NCBI GenBank assembly: GCA_017646335.1
Contig: JAGCMT010000018.1
Location: 24,373-88,372 of the forward strand
From: Burkholderiaceae bacterium
GTDB lineage: Bacteria; Pseudomonadota; Gammaproteobacteria; Burkholderiales; Burkholderiaceae_F
Length of the DNA: 64,000 nucleotides
Direction of reading: 5' to 3'
Below the pieces are notes generated by a model that was not told the DNA's origin, did not search any database, and saw only the letters and a list, made by a program, of their open reading frames with translations. The position numbers were made by a program, and so were the translations under genes. This document shows, in pieces, positions 17,573 through 25,648 of this stretch (position 1 is the first letter of the stretch; every line of letters begins with the position of its first letter).

Positions 17573-18901
17573 ATGGTTTCTCGTGATTTATGGACATCAC
17601 GCCTTGGATTCATTTTGGCAAGCGCCGGCGCTGCGGTCGGCTTGGGGGCCATTTGGAAATTCCCCTATATGGCCGGCACCAACGGTGGCTCGGCATTCAT
17701 CCTTCCTTACATCGCGTTTAGCTTTACCTTAGGGATGTTCTTGCTTTTAGCAGAACTTGTAGTCGGTCGTGCCGGTCGTGGTGCCTCTATCATGAGCATG
17801 ATTCGTGTCGGTCGAGCAAAATACTGGGGGATTTTCGGTTTTATCGGTGTTCTTACCGGTTTTTTGATTCTGACCTTCTATTCGACCGTCGGCGGTTGGT
17901 GCGTAGCTTATGCCGTCGATGCATTGATGGGTAAGGGTTTGATTACCGACATGAGCCAATTGGGCGCTTATTTCGGTGGCTTTATCAGCAACCCAACCCT
18001 TGGCATCACTTACCAAATCATCTTCATGTTACTGACGGCCGGTGTGGTCATCTTTGGTGTTCAAAAAGGGATCGAGCGTTTGGCCAAGTATTTGATGCCA
18101 ACCCTTTTCATTCTTATGTTGGTCTTGATCGTGCGAGGCTTGACGTTACCCGGCGCTTGGGCCGGCGTGGAATTTATGTTCGCGTTTAACCCTGAAGCCT
18201 TCACGACGTCGTCTCTTATGAACGCTTTGGGCTTTACGTTCTTCTCCTTGTCCGTCGGTGCCGGTACGTTGATCGTCTACGCGTCTTATTTGAGTGACGA
18301 AGCCGACCTTCCCCGTTCCACCGCATGGATTGCATTCCTGGGTATCATGGCGGCACTTTTAGGTGGCTTGATGGTCATGCCGCCCGTGTTCGCTTTCGGC
18401 CTTGAGCCCGGCGCTGGTCCCGGTTTGACGTTTGTCACCATGCCGGCCGTTTTTGCACACATGCCGTTGGGTCAACTTTTTGCCATTCTCTTTTACGTTT
18501 GTTTGATTGTGGCGGCTTTGACGAGTTCCGTGAGTATTTTCGAAGCGGTCGTCTCTGCCTTGGGAGACTTGAAGATCGAACGAAAAACGGCCACGGTGCT
18601 TTCTTTCGGAAGCATGATGGCAATCGGCGTATTCTGCACGATGTCGTTTGGTCCTTTGGCTGATTTTAAGATTGCCGGCAAGACGATTTTCGATTTACTG
18701 GATTATTTAACGAGCAATGTCGGTATGCCGTTGACGGCTCTTGGCTTGGCAATGATTGCCGCTTGGGTCAATTGGAAAGAAACTAAACACCAATTGACGA
18801 TGGCCAATCCCATGCCTGACTGGCTGCAAATCGCCATCCGCTTTGGCATCGGCATCGTCTCTCCGATCGTGATCATTGCTGTCGTGGCTAATAGTCTCTG
18901 A
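17573..18901 (+). CDS. sodium-dependent transporter, NSS (SLC6) family, copy 3
   Basis: A 442-residue third tandem NSS protein. AAVGLGAIWKFPYMAGTNGG marks helix one and FFSLSVGAGTLIVYASYLS helix six. The loop LEPGAGPGLTFVTMPAVF (about 279-296) is shared with copies 1 and 2, which supports origin by local duplication. The start is the ATG at 17573 after AAGG; no earlier homologous sequence exists. Followed by a strong terminator, then by minus-strand tRNA genes. Confidence 0.9.
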   Translation: MVSRDLWTSRLGFILASAGAAVGLGAIWKFPYMAGTNGGSAFILPYIAFSFTLGMFLLLAELVVGRAGRGASIMSMIRVGRAKYWGIFGFIGVLTGFLILTFYSTVGGWCVAYAVDALMGKGLITDMSQLGAYFGGFISNPTLGITYQIIFMLLTAGVVIFGVQKGIERLAKYLMPTLFILMLVLIVRGLTLPGAWAGVEFMFAFNPEAFTTSSLMNALGFTFFSLSVGAGTLIVYASYLSDEADLPRSTAWIAFLGIMAALLGGLMVMPPVFAFGLEPGAGPGLTFVTMPAVFAHMPLGQLFAILFYVCLIVAALTSSVSIFEAVVSALGDLKIERKTATVLSFGSMMAIGVFCTMSFGPLADFKIAGKTIFDLLDYLTSNVGMPLTALGLAMIAAWVNWKETKHQLTMANPMPDWLQIAIRFGIGIVSPIVIIAVVANSL

Positions 18902-18925
18902 TCGGATAGACTGCGACACCTCTCC

Positions 18926-18958
18926 AAGGACTTCGCTAAAAACGAAGTCCTTTTTTCT
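18926..18958 (+). terminator. rho-independent terminator after NSS copy 3
   Basis: AAGGACTTCG (18926-18935) and CGAAGTCCTT (18943-18952) with a seven-base loop and a TTTTTTC tail. Confidence 0.88.
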
Positions 18959-19030
18959 TGAACGAAAAACTGGACAAAGCGAAGATTAAGAAATAGAGAA
19001 ACAAAAAAAGGTCCTTAGCGGACCGTAGAT

Positions 19031-19063
19031 AAAAAAATAGCAACCTTAAAGGTTGCAATTTTT
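19031..19063 (-). terminator. terminator of the tRNA operon
   Basis: On the minus strand GCAACC, a five-base loop and GGTTGC (19040-19056) are followed by TATTTTTTTA. It lies directly after the tRNA-Glu CCA end and closes the two-tRNA transcript. Confidence 0.85.
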
Positions 19064-19065
19064 AG

Positions 19066-19141
19066 TGGCGTCCCCACGGGGATTCGAACCCCGGTACCAA
19101 CCGTGAAAGGGTTGTGTCCTAGGCCTCTAGACGATGGGGAC
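19066..19141 (-). tRNA. tRNA-Glu (UUC)
   Basis: This 76-base minus-strand gene starts GTCCCCATCG and ends with an encoded CCA. The acceptor arm GTCCCC pairs with GGGGAC, the T arm contains GGTTCGAATC, and the seven-base anticodon loop CTTTCAC is closed by AACC/GGTT, giving anticodon TTC for glutamate. It follows tRNA-Ala by 16 bases in one transcript. GAA is the dominant glutamate codon here, which suits this anticodon. Confidence 0.95.
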
Positions 19142-19157
19142 CCGGAACATTTAACTG

Positions 19158-19233
19158 TGGTGGAGGTAAGCGGGTTCGAACCGCTGACCCCTTGCATGCC
19201 ATGCAAGTGCTCTACCAACTGAGCTATACCCCC
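19158..19233 (-). tRNA. tRNA-Ala (GGC)
   Basis: This 76-base gene starts GGGGGTATAGCTCAG and ends in an encoded CCA. The anticodon loop ATGGCAT between CTTGC and GCAAG gives GGC, alanine. The acceptor stem contains the G3-U70 wobble pair that identifies alanine tRNA. It is the first gene of the two-tRNA operon. Confidence 0.96.
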
Positions 19234-19247
19234 AACAGAGAAAGAGC

Positions 19248-19276
19248 AGTATATAGAGCGTTTTTTATCTTGTCAA
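19248..19276 (-). promoter_or_regulatory. sigma-70 promoter of the tRNA operon
   Basis: On the minus strand TTGACA (19276-19271) and TATACT (19253-19248) are separated by exactly 17 bases, nearly perfect consensus. Transcription would start near 19241, eight bases before tRNA-Ala. It lies just after the end of greB. Confidence 0.85.
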
Positions 19277-19294
19277 GGAATTTTTAAAAAAATT

Positions 19295-19831
19295 TTAGAT
19301 GTAGCGAACTTCGACGATTTCCAAATGTTGGACGCCTTGCGGGGTCGGCAGCTTCACCGTATCGCCTTCGTGAGCTTTTAAAAAGACGCGAGCGATCGGG
19401 CTGATCCAACTGACATCCCCCTTGGTCGCATCGGCTTCATCGATCCCCACGATACGAATCGTATGTTCATTGCCCTCTTCGTCTTCATAAGTCACCGTTG
19501 CACCGAAAAAGACTTGATCGGTCGGCGGACGCGTAGCAGGGTCGACCACTTCAGCATTATCCAAACGCTTATTTAAAAAACGAATTCGGCGATCGATCTC
19601 ACGCAAACGACGCTTACCATAGAGATAATCCCCGTTTTCGCTTCGGTCACCGTTACTGGCAGCCCAAGAAACGACATTGGTCATGGCCGGGCGCTCCACT
19701 TTAACCAAATGTTCACGCTCTTCGATCATACGACGATAGCAAGGCGGCGTCATGTAATTTTTCGTGCCCTTGGGCAATGCCGGCAAACCGACCTCTTCAT
19801 CATCGTCGTCGCTATCGAAATTGTTACCCAT
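19295..19831 (-). CDS. greB: transcription elongation factor GreB
   Basis: A 178-residue factor that reactivates backtracked RNA polymerase by stimulating transcript cleavage. The coiled-coil domain has NYMTPPCYRRMIEEREHL (about 26-43) and the GreB block WAASNGDRSENGDYLYGKRR (about 56-75), whose acidic tip residues DRSEN reach the active site. The C-terminal domain ends SPIARVFLKAHEGDTVKLPTP. GreB rather than GreA is indicated by the KRRLREIDRRIRFLNKRL stretch. An acidic N-terminal extension (DSDDDDEEVG) is added. AAAGGAG precedes the ATG. It reads away from the lipoprotein gene at 19994. Confidence 0.94.
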   Translation of the reverse strand: MGNNFDSDDDDEEVGLPALPKGTKNYMTPPCYRRMIEEREHLVKVERPAMTNVVSWAASNGDRSENGDYLYGKRRLREIDRRIRFLNKRLDNAEVVDPATRPPTDQVFFGATVTYEDEEGNEHTIRIVGIDEADATKGDVSWISPIARVFLKAHEGDTVKLPTPQGVQHLEIVEVRYI

Positions 19832-19993
19832 GGTCCTTGTCTCCTTTACATGGCACCCGTTGCCACTGAACGGGTAATTTTAGCGGCTATTAGTCGTATT
19901 CGCTTACAAAATGCGAGACTTTGCAAAACATTTTGCGTTAAAGTTATTGTTGTAACAGATCTCTTTTGGATACGGGACGAAAGGAAAACTGAT

Positions 19994-20515
19994 ATGAAGA
20001 AACTGACCCTCGTTACCTGTCTCAGTGCCCTGGTTTTAGCCGGTTGTGCCGTTGATGGCACTCGTTATCGCTCTGACACCTATTACGCAACGGCTGTCAA
20101 TCAAGCCCAACAAGTTCGTACGGTCGAAATTTTGGCCATTGGTTCAGCCAAAATTGCTATCAATGGCAATGCCAATCGCTCTGACTCCGGCAATTGGGGC
20201 GCCATTATCGGTGCAATTGCCGGTGCCGCCATCGGCAACCAAAGTCATGACCATCGCTTCACCAATCGAATCATTGGCGGCTTAGCCGGTGCAGCCGTCG
20301 GCCATATGGCAGGGGAATCGTTTGCCGGCGGCTCCGACAGCGTTGATTACGTCGACGGTGTCCAATTGACGTTCCGCTACAAAGACAAACTCTATAACTC
20401 GGCTCAAGTGGGACAACCGTGTGAATACAAAACAGGTCTTGCCGTAATGATTTCCACCTCGCCCACTGAAACACGCATCCAGCCGAATAACCCGGGTGCT
20501 TGCCCTGTCCAGTAA
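19994..20515 (+). CDS. glycine-zipper outer-membrane lipoprotein (SlyB/Pcp-like)
   Basis: A 173-residue lipoprotein. The signal peptide ends in the lipobox LVLAGC with Cys18 as the lipidation site. The middle holds a glycine-zipper 2TM region: GAIIGAIAGAAIGN and GGLAGAAVGHMAGE (about 75-118). SlyB and Pcp lipoproteins of this type sit in the outer membrane and support its integrity. The ATG at 19994 follows AAGGA; the frame is open farther upstream but the signal peptide fixes the start. GCAAAA/TTTTGC (19923-19936) in the promoter region is a perfect inverted repeat. The next gene starts 11 bases later, probably one operon. Confidence 0.8.
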   Translation: MKKLTLVTCLSALVLAGCAVDGTRYRSDTYYATAVNQAQQVRTVEILAIGSAKIAINGNANRSDSGNWGAIIGAIAGAAIGNQSHDHRFTNRIIGGLAGAAVGHMAGESFAGGSDSVDYVDGVQLTFRYKDKLYNSAQVGQPCEYKTGLAVMISTSPTETRIQPNNPGACPVQ

Positions 20516-20526
20516 GGAGTTGGCTT

Positions 20527-20994
20527 ATGAAAAAAACTCTGTTTACGGGTCTTCTCGCCGCCGTGATGATCACACCTGCCATGGCACAAATGAGCATGGA
20601 CGCTCAAATCGCTGCGATTCGTGCTGCCGAAGTTGAGATTCAACAGATGGAAGCCCAAAAGGCTCATGAAGCCGAAATGGTTGCCAAGCGAGCAGAAGAC
20701 ATCAAGCGTCGTGCTGCTCAAGCCAAGCAAAAAGCACTCGAGGCACAGCGCCAAAAAGAAGAAGCTCGTCAAGCCAAACTACAGGCTTATGACGACCAAG
20801 AACGCGAATTGGCTATCGAACTTAAAAAGCTCGATGTTGAATTAAAGCGCGCAGAGGTCGAACTGCAAAAGAAAATGATTGATGCCCGAGCCAATAAGGT
20901 CGATGCATTTGTCCAAACGGAATTGGATGCCGCACAAGCCAAGGTCGATCAATTACGAGCTCAAGCTGAAGCCAAACGTCAGCAAAAGCAATAA
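20527..20994 (+). CDS. predicted periplasmic coiled-coil protein of unknown function
   Basis: A 155-residue protein I do not recognise. A cleavable signal peptide ends at PAMA (residue 20). The rest, about residues 25-155, is almost pure charged helix rich in Ala, Glu, Lys, Gln and Arg (for example AEVEIQQMEAQKAHEAEMV, LKKLDVELKRAEVELQKKM), with heptad-like spacing and no tryptophan or cysteine, so a long coiled coil is expected. It follows the glycine-zipper lipoprotein by 11 bases with a GGAG site, and the pair is closed by a terminator. A structural role between outer membrane and cell wall is a guess. Confidence 0.7.
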   Translation: MKKTLFTGLLAAVMITPAMAQMSMDAQIAAIRAAEVEIQQMEAQKAHEAEMVAKRAEDIKRRAAQAKQKALEAQRQKEEARQAKLQAYDDQERELAIELKKLDVELKRAEVELQKKMIDARANKVDAFVQTELDAAQAKVDQLRAQAEAKRQQKQ

Positions 20995-21014
20995 CGCGCA
21001 ATCCTCGCCGCACC

Positions 21015-21049
21015 AATCCCCGCTTGATTGCTTAAGCGGGGATTTTTTC
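21015..21049 (+). terminator. rho-independent terminator
   Basis: AATCCCCGCTT (21015-21025) and AAGCGGGGATT (21034-21044) form a perfect 11-bp stem with an eight-base loop and a TTTTTTC tail. It separates the envelope pair from the acyl carrier protein gene. Confidence 0.9.
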
Positions 21050-21115
21050 TGAATTCGTTACAATATAGCTTTCTACCGTTATTTATTTTGACCCTAGATA
21101 AGCACAGGCCCAACG

Positions 21116-21373
21116 ATGACTGAACAACAAATTTTTGAACTGCTTCAAAATATCTTTGAAGAAATGTTTGAAATCGAGCCCAAGGATTTCACTTTGCAGA
21201 GCAAGCTCTACCAAGACTTGGATATCGACAGTGTTGACATCGTCGATTTATTGGCACATCTTCGTAAAACGTTGGGTCACAATGACATTCAACCGAGCCA
21301 ATTTGAAGGTTTGGTCACGGTTGGCGATATGGTTCGGAACTTACAGAAGATTCTTGCAACCCCCGCTTCCTAA
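21116..21373 (+). CDS. acyl carrier protein (dedicated, not AcpP)
   Basis: An 85-residue carrier protein. The phosphopantetheine site is DLDIDSVDIVDLL with Ser39; AcpP proteins have DSLD at this place. It is acidic, with helices typical of the fold. It is followed by a DUF3261 lipoprotein, a phosphopantetheinyl transferase, a LolA-like protein and an MMPL exporter, the same neighbours it has in aryl-polyene clusters. In those clusters such ACPs carry the growing polyene. Here no ketosynthase lies within the window, so its acyl donor is unknown. It starts the likely operon 21116-25648. Confidence 0.85.
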   Translation: MTEQQIFELLQNIFEEMFEIEPKDFTLQSKLYQDLDIDSVDIVDLLAHLRKTLGHNDIQPSQFEGLVTVGDMVRNLQKILATPAS

Positions 21374-21410
21374 TCCTCAATCTTTGACCCATTACTATTG
21401 AGACGACGAG

Positions 21411-22028
21411 ATGAAACGTTTCTTTCTTTTGGCAAGCCTTGCGTGCACGCTTGCCTTAAACGGTTGTGCTTGGCTTCCGAGTTTTATTTGGGGTAACGAC
21501 AAGACTTTTGAACCGGCAATCTCCGAACTCAAGTACAAGCCCTATCCGTTTGCCGTTCGCCAAGAGATTACAGCCATTCAAAAAATTCATTTTGAATATT
21601 TCGGCCAACACGTACCAGAAGAACAACGCAAAACCAACTTCTATGCGCTTTTCTGGGCCAATAGCAAAACGTTAAAGCTCGCCGTTCTCTCCGAGATGCA
21701 TCAACGTCTTTGGGATATTCAATTTAACGGTGAAACGATCCATGAAGAACGCTTGGCCGGATTGCCCGATAACCTTCAAGCCCACTTGCTTTTGCGTGAC
21801 ATCGCAGCCGCCTTGTGGCCGGCCTCCCATTTGCAAGCCCAAGACAAACGGTTTCAAGTCGTCGATGAACAATTGGTTCGCCAAATCGTCAATAAAGAAA
21901 CCAATGCACCCGAAGTCACGATTACTTATCTTGACGGTGCCAACCAAAATCGTCCCTGGGGAACGATTGAAATCGTCAACCACCAAGAGCGCTACCGCGT
22001 TAGCATCACTTCCAACCAAGCACGCTAA
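21411..22028 (+). CDS. DUF3261-type lipoprotein
   Basis: A 205-residue lipoprotein with lipobox LALNGC (Cys19). The mature part contains the blocks NFYALFWANSKTLKLAVLS (about 71-89) and LLLRDIAAALWPASHL (about 126-141), which resemble the DUF3261 family found in aryl-polyene and related acyl clusters. The role of DUF3261 is not known; an outer-membrane partner for export or anchoring of the lipid product is likely from context. It follows the ACP gene by 37 bases. Confidence 0.65.
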   Translation: MKRFFLLASLACTLALNGCAWLPSFIWGNDKTFEPAISELKYKPYPFAVRQEITAIQKIHFEYFGQHVPEEQRKTNFYALFWANSKTLKLAVLSEMHQRLWDIQFNGETIHEERLAGLPDNLQAHLLLRDIAAALWPASHLQAQDKRFQVVDEQLVRQIVNKETNAPEVTITYLDGANQNRPWGTIEIVNHQERYRVSITSNQAR

Positions 22029-22064
22029 CACAGGCTGCGTCATTGCCAACGGGATCGATTGTCG

Positions 22065-22658
22065 ATGCATCTAATTCTTGCCAATTTCGACCAAGCCGAT
22101 GCTGACCAGGGTATCAAACGCCTGACCGCCGGCCAAACCGAACGCTTGCTGAGCATGCGAGGAGAAAAAGCGCGCGGTCAATTCCTTTGGTCTCGTGTGC
22201 TCTATAACGGATTAATTCGACGCATCACGGGTTCCCTTCCGAGCTTTGAGCTCCAAGCGGGGCAACCCCATCCTTCGTTCATTTACAACGGCCAAACCTA
22301 CTTCACCTCCATCTCACATACCGGTCAGTGGGTTGCCGTCGCCTTGGACACCTCCCCCGTTGCCATCGACATCGAAACGATTAAACCTCGACAATGGCAA
22401 GGCCTGAGTGAATTCATTTTCCCCGAGCATGCCACTCGTTGGATTGAGGAAAGCACCTCCCCGTTAGAGAGTTTTTACATCGTGTGGGGACAACGAGAAT
22501 GCGAAATCAAATTGCAATCTTGGCCTACTGCGCCTCGATTATTCCGAGCCAGCAAAATCACCACGAAACCTCATGATTTGATGTTGACGTGCTTGTGTCA
22601 TCCGCAATCAACGTGGTTGCCGCAACTTTTACCCATTACGCTTTTAGAAAACTTCTGA
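22065..22658 (+). CDS. 4'-phosphopantetheinyl transferase (Sfp type)
   Basis: A 197-residue enzyme that would load phosphopantetheine onto the neighbouring carrier protein. Landmarks are FTSISHTGQWVAVAL (about 86-100), the Mg site VAIDIE (about 104-109) and FYIVWGQRECEIKL (about 136-149), which stands for the family motif WxxKEAxxK. The acidic residues and last lysine are kept, but the usual KEA reads REC. It is short compared with Sfp (about 224) and its C-terminal part is divergent. Start at the ATG 22065; a TTG two codons earlier is possible. Neighbouring genes support the assignment. Confidence 0.65.
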   Translation: MHLILANFDQADADQGIKRLTAGQTERLLSMRGEKARGQFLWSRVLYNGLIRRITGSLPSFELQAGQPHPSFIYNGQTYFTSISHTGQWVAVALDTSPVAIDIETIKPRQWQGLSEFIFPEHATRWIEESTSPLESFYIVWGQRECEIKLQSWPTAPRLFRASKITTKPHDLMLTCLCHPQSTWLPQLLPITLLENF

Positions 22659-22734
22659 TCCTCGCTCTAGCTTCATTGTTGGATGGCCAATTTCGGCTAT
22701 GCGTTTATCGTCTGACAGCCTTACAATACCCTTT

Positions 22735-23343
22735 ATGAAACACCTTCAACGCTTCATCCTTTTGCTAATCGCATTAGCGGCATCAACGGCCAATGCCTTG
22801 ACGCCGGAAGCGGCCGTGGATTCTTATTTCAAGCCTCAAGTCGTTCGCGGTTATTACTCGCAAACGCATGAAATGGTCGGCTATCCGCGCCCCGTTACCA
22901 CGGACGGCACTTTCTTGATCGTCCCGCAACGGGTCATTATGTGGGAAGAAAAAGGGCTTTTTCCTACCAAGACGATTTATCGCGACAACTCTTTTCACAT
23001 CTATCAAGAAATTGGGCTCGATCGCGTTTTTCGTGCGGCAAACCCGGTGACCAACATTGCCAATCGCGTATTATGGGCTCTCTTTTCCGGTGACTTCATC
23101 GGACTTCGCCAAGACTTCATCATCGAGGCAGAACCCGACGGTTTTTATTGGATTATGAATTTTTATCCGAAATCGTCTTTGGCTCGAGCCACGATTAAAA
23201 ATATTCGAGCCGAAGGCTCCCCGATGCCCTATCGAGTGGAGTTTTTGACCGTTTCGGGAGACAAGACGACGATTGATTTGTACGGCTTGCAACAATCGAA
23301 CGCAACGCTCACCAGTGAGGAGAATGCTCTTGCGAATCCCTAA
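22735..23343 (+). CDS. LolA-like periplasmic protein
   Basis: A 202-residue secreted protein. The signal peptide MKHLQRFILLLIALAASTANA is cleaved after residue 21. The mature part has the LolA-like beta-strand pattern, with TTDGTFLIVPQRVIMWE (about 60-76) and a C-terminal PMPYRVEFLTVSGDKTTIDL. Similar LolA-like proteins (COG2834) occur in aryl-polyene clusters and are thought to carry the lipid product across the periplasm. No clear ribosome site precedes the ATG; the signal peptide decides the start, and a frame-compatible ATG at 22699 would bury it. The 3' end overlaps the MMPL gene by 20 bases. Confidence 0.68.
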   Translation: MKHLQRFILLLIALAASTANALTPEAAVDSYFKPQVVRGYYSQTHEMVGYPRPVTTDGTFLIVPQRVIMWEEKGLFPTKTIYRDNSFHIYQEIGLDRVFRAANPVTNIANRVLWALFSGDFIGLRQDFIIEAEPDGFYWIMNFYPKSSLARATIKNIRAEGSPMPYRVEFLTVSGDKTTIDLYGLQQSNATLTSEENALANP

Positions 23344-25648
23344 TCCATTCTCCATCCCTTGGAAAACGCTCTCTTGGACGTGGGTGTTCGTACTCTTTTT
23401 TATTTTTTGCGCGCAAATCCACTTCCTCGTCAAGCGAGACATCAATACCGATTTGATGACCATGGCTCCGAACGTGGCCATCGATGACGCGCGCACACAA
23501 GCACAAAACATCCTCTCGACCAACCTCGACAACCGCGTACTCTTCCTCGTCGGTTTTTCTCAAAGTTACCGAAGCGACTTTGACTCGATTTTTGAACAGG
23601 TCCAATCCCAATGGCGCCCGCCCGCCAATTATCAAAAGTTGCTTTGGGAAACGCTGGAAATCAACTCCCATTTGGACTTTTATCGCTCGATCTCGCCGCG
23701 TTTGATGAACGTGGAAGATCAACGTATCATTTCGCTTTCAAACAATCAGCAGCTGCTCGGACGCGCCGTTGCCACGTTCGACAGTGTCGGCCACCTTTCG
23801 CTGATTCCTAAAAGTGAAGACCCGTTCGGTTTCTTTAGCGATTGGCTAACGAAGCGATTGCCGAAAAACACCTTCTTACCGACCGGTCACTCACCCAAAC
23901 TGTTTGCCAACAACAAAGTTTGGGGGGTCTTGCTATATCAAAACCATAACCCTAACAACATCCGAAGTGCCCGCCGTCTTCTCGAGGCCACGCAAGAGCT
24001 TCAAACGTTGGTAAAACAATTCGACCCGAATGCTGAAGTGCTTGTGCACGGTCTGGCTTATCGCAATGCGTTGTTTGTTGAATCGGCTTTACGAGAAATC
24101 ATTGCCATCACGATTTTCACAGTCCTTGGCATCGGCATGGTTGCTTGGCTGATGTTCAAACGAAAGGCGGCGACATTCGGCATTTTGTTTACGGCCGCGA
24201 GCTCCTACATCGCCGCCTGTAGCGCGACGACCATTGTCTTTGGATCATTGCATTTATGGACGGCACTGGTGGGGACGCTCATTTTTGGCATGAGTGCGGC
24301 CATGGCCGGCGCCTATTACTGTCTTTGTCAAAACGAGAAATACAACACTCTGAAATCCATCCAGAACTTCTTGGCTACGCGTTTGGGGATTGCGGCCTTC
24401 ATTGGTATGGTAACGGCGGCATTGTTGTTCTGGGCTCCGCACTACACGGTCAAACAATTGACGATCTTCTCAATTGCAGGCCTTATGAGTGCGTATCTCA
24501 CGTCGGTGTTGATTCTCCCTTACCTTTATAACAAAAGCATTCCAGAGAGCGATTTCGTTCGTCATTTGAGCAATCTTTACCAAAAGCTTCCGATTCTGTC
24601 GGCTGACCGTTGGATGTATAACTTGGCCAACTCGGTCACACTGTCGTTGGTGATCCTTTTTGTCATCATCGGCGGCTTCTGGCAAGTCCATTTCTCGCAT
24701 GACGTGCGCAACTTGGTGAACTTTAATCTCCAACAACGAGAGGTTGAGACGCAAGTCGAAAAGTTACTCGCGCTGCCTAGTACCAATCGCTATTTCATCG
24801 TCAACGGCGCCACTCAAGAATTGACCTTGATGAATGAGGAAGCACTTCAACATGCGTTAGATCGCCGTGATATCCCCGGAGTGGATTTGCATTGCATCAC
24901 CAAATGGTTCCCCTCGCAGACCCGTCAGGCCACGGTTGAAAAAGCCAAACAAGAAGCCTTTGCTCGCATCGAAGAGCCTTTCGAAAACTATTTGGGATTC
25001 GATGTCCCGAATCCTCGTTATCAGACGACCGAAACGGTCACGTTCGATGATTGGTATGCCTCGCCCGCTTCTCGTCCGGTTCGCCATCTTTGGATGACAT
25101 TGCCCGAAGGATTTGCTTCGATCGTTCAAATTGCCGGCATTTCCGACAACAACATCGAAGATCTCACGCACCTGAGCCAAACCATGTCCGGACTTTCGTT
25201 TGTGAATACCGATGCCGACTCGAATCAGTTGTTGACCGAATACCGAACGCTCTACATTGGGCTCTTTTTCTTGATGGCGGTCGTGTACTGTACGCTCACA
25301 CTCTTTTACTTCGGTTTAAGCACATGGCGTGTTGTGTTCCCACCGGTTCTCGGGGTGGCACTGGCTGTGGCCGTTATGTCATGGTTGGGGTTGCCGTTCA
25401 AGCTCTTTACGATTTTGTCGATCGTTTTGGCTTTTGGCATGGGATTTAACTTCTCACTTTTGGTTGCCAATGCCTCAAAGACCGATGCTTTGAAATTTAC
25501 GATCACGACCTTTGCATCATGGATGGGAATTGTGTCGTCGGTATTGTTGATGGCCTGCCAATCACCGGCCGTTCAAACATTGGGATTGACGATTGCCCTT
25601 TCACTCTTTTTCACGTGGTTCCTGACACCGCTGATGCGTCGAGCTTAA
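23324..25648 (+). CDS. MMPL/RND-type exporter
   Basis: A 774-residue inner-membrane protein. After one N-terminal helix (WVFVLFFIFCAQIHFLV) comes a periplasmic domain of about 200 residues, five to six helices, a second periplasmic domain and a second helical block; this duplicated layout is that of the MMPL branch of RND exporters (COG4258), which move lipids and aryl polyenes. DRWMYNLANSVTLSLVILF begins the second half. The start is uncertain: AGGAG (23318-23322) is too close to the ATG at 23324 and better spaced for the TTG at 23330. Its stop codon overlaps that of the convergent small gene. Its partner proteins are the four genes upstream. Confidence 0.82.
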   Translation: MLLRIPNPFSIPWKTLSWTWVFVLFFIFCAQIHFLVKRDINTDLMTMAPNVAIDDARTQAQNILSTNLDNRVLFLVGFSQSYRSDFDSIFEQVQSQWRPPANYQKLLWETLEINSHLDFYRSISPRLMNVEDQRIISLSNNQQLLGRAVATFDSVGHLSLIPKSEDPFGFFSDWLTKRLPKNTFLPTGHSPKLFANNKVWGVLLYQNHNPNNIRSARRLLEATQELQTLVKQFDPNAEVLVHGLAYRNALFVESALREIIAITIFTVLGIGMVAWLMFKRKAATFGILFTAASSYIAACSATTIVFGSLHLWTALVGTLIFGMSAAMAGAYYCLCQNEKYNTLKSIQNFLATRLGIAAFIGMVTAALLFWAPHYTVKQLTIFSIAGLMSAYLTSVLILPYLYNKSIPESDFVRHLSNLYQKLPILSADRWMYNLANSVTLSLVILFVIIGGFWQVHFSHDVRNLVNFNLQQREVETQVEKLLALPSTNRYFIVNGATQELTLMNEEALQHALDRRDIPGVDLHCITKWFPSQTRQATVEKAKQEAFARIEEPFENYLGFDVPNPRYQTTETVTFDDWYASPASRPVRHLWMTLPEGFASIVQIAGISDNNIEDLTHLSQTMSGLSFVNTDADSNQLLTEYRTLYIGLFFLMAVVYCTLTLFYFGLSTWRVVFPPVLGVALAVAVMSWLGLPFKLFTILSIVLAFGMGFNFSLLVANASKTDALKFTITTFASWMGIVSSVLLMACQSPAVQTLGLTIALSLFFTWFLTPLMRRA

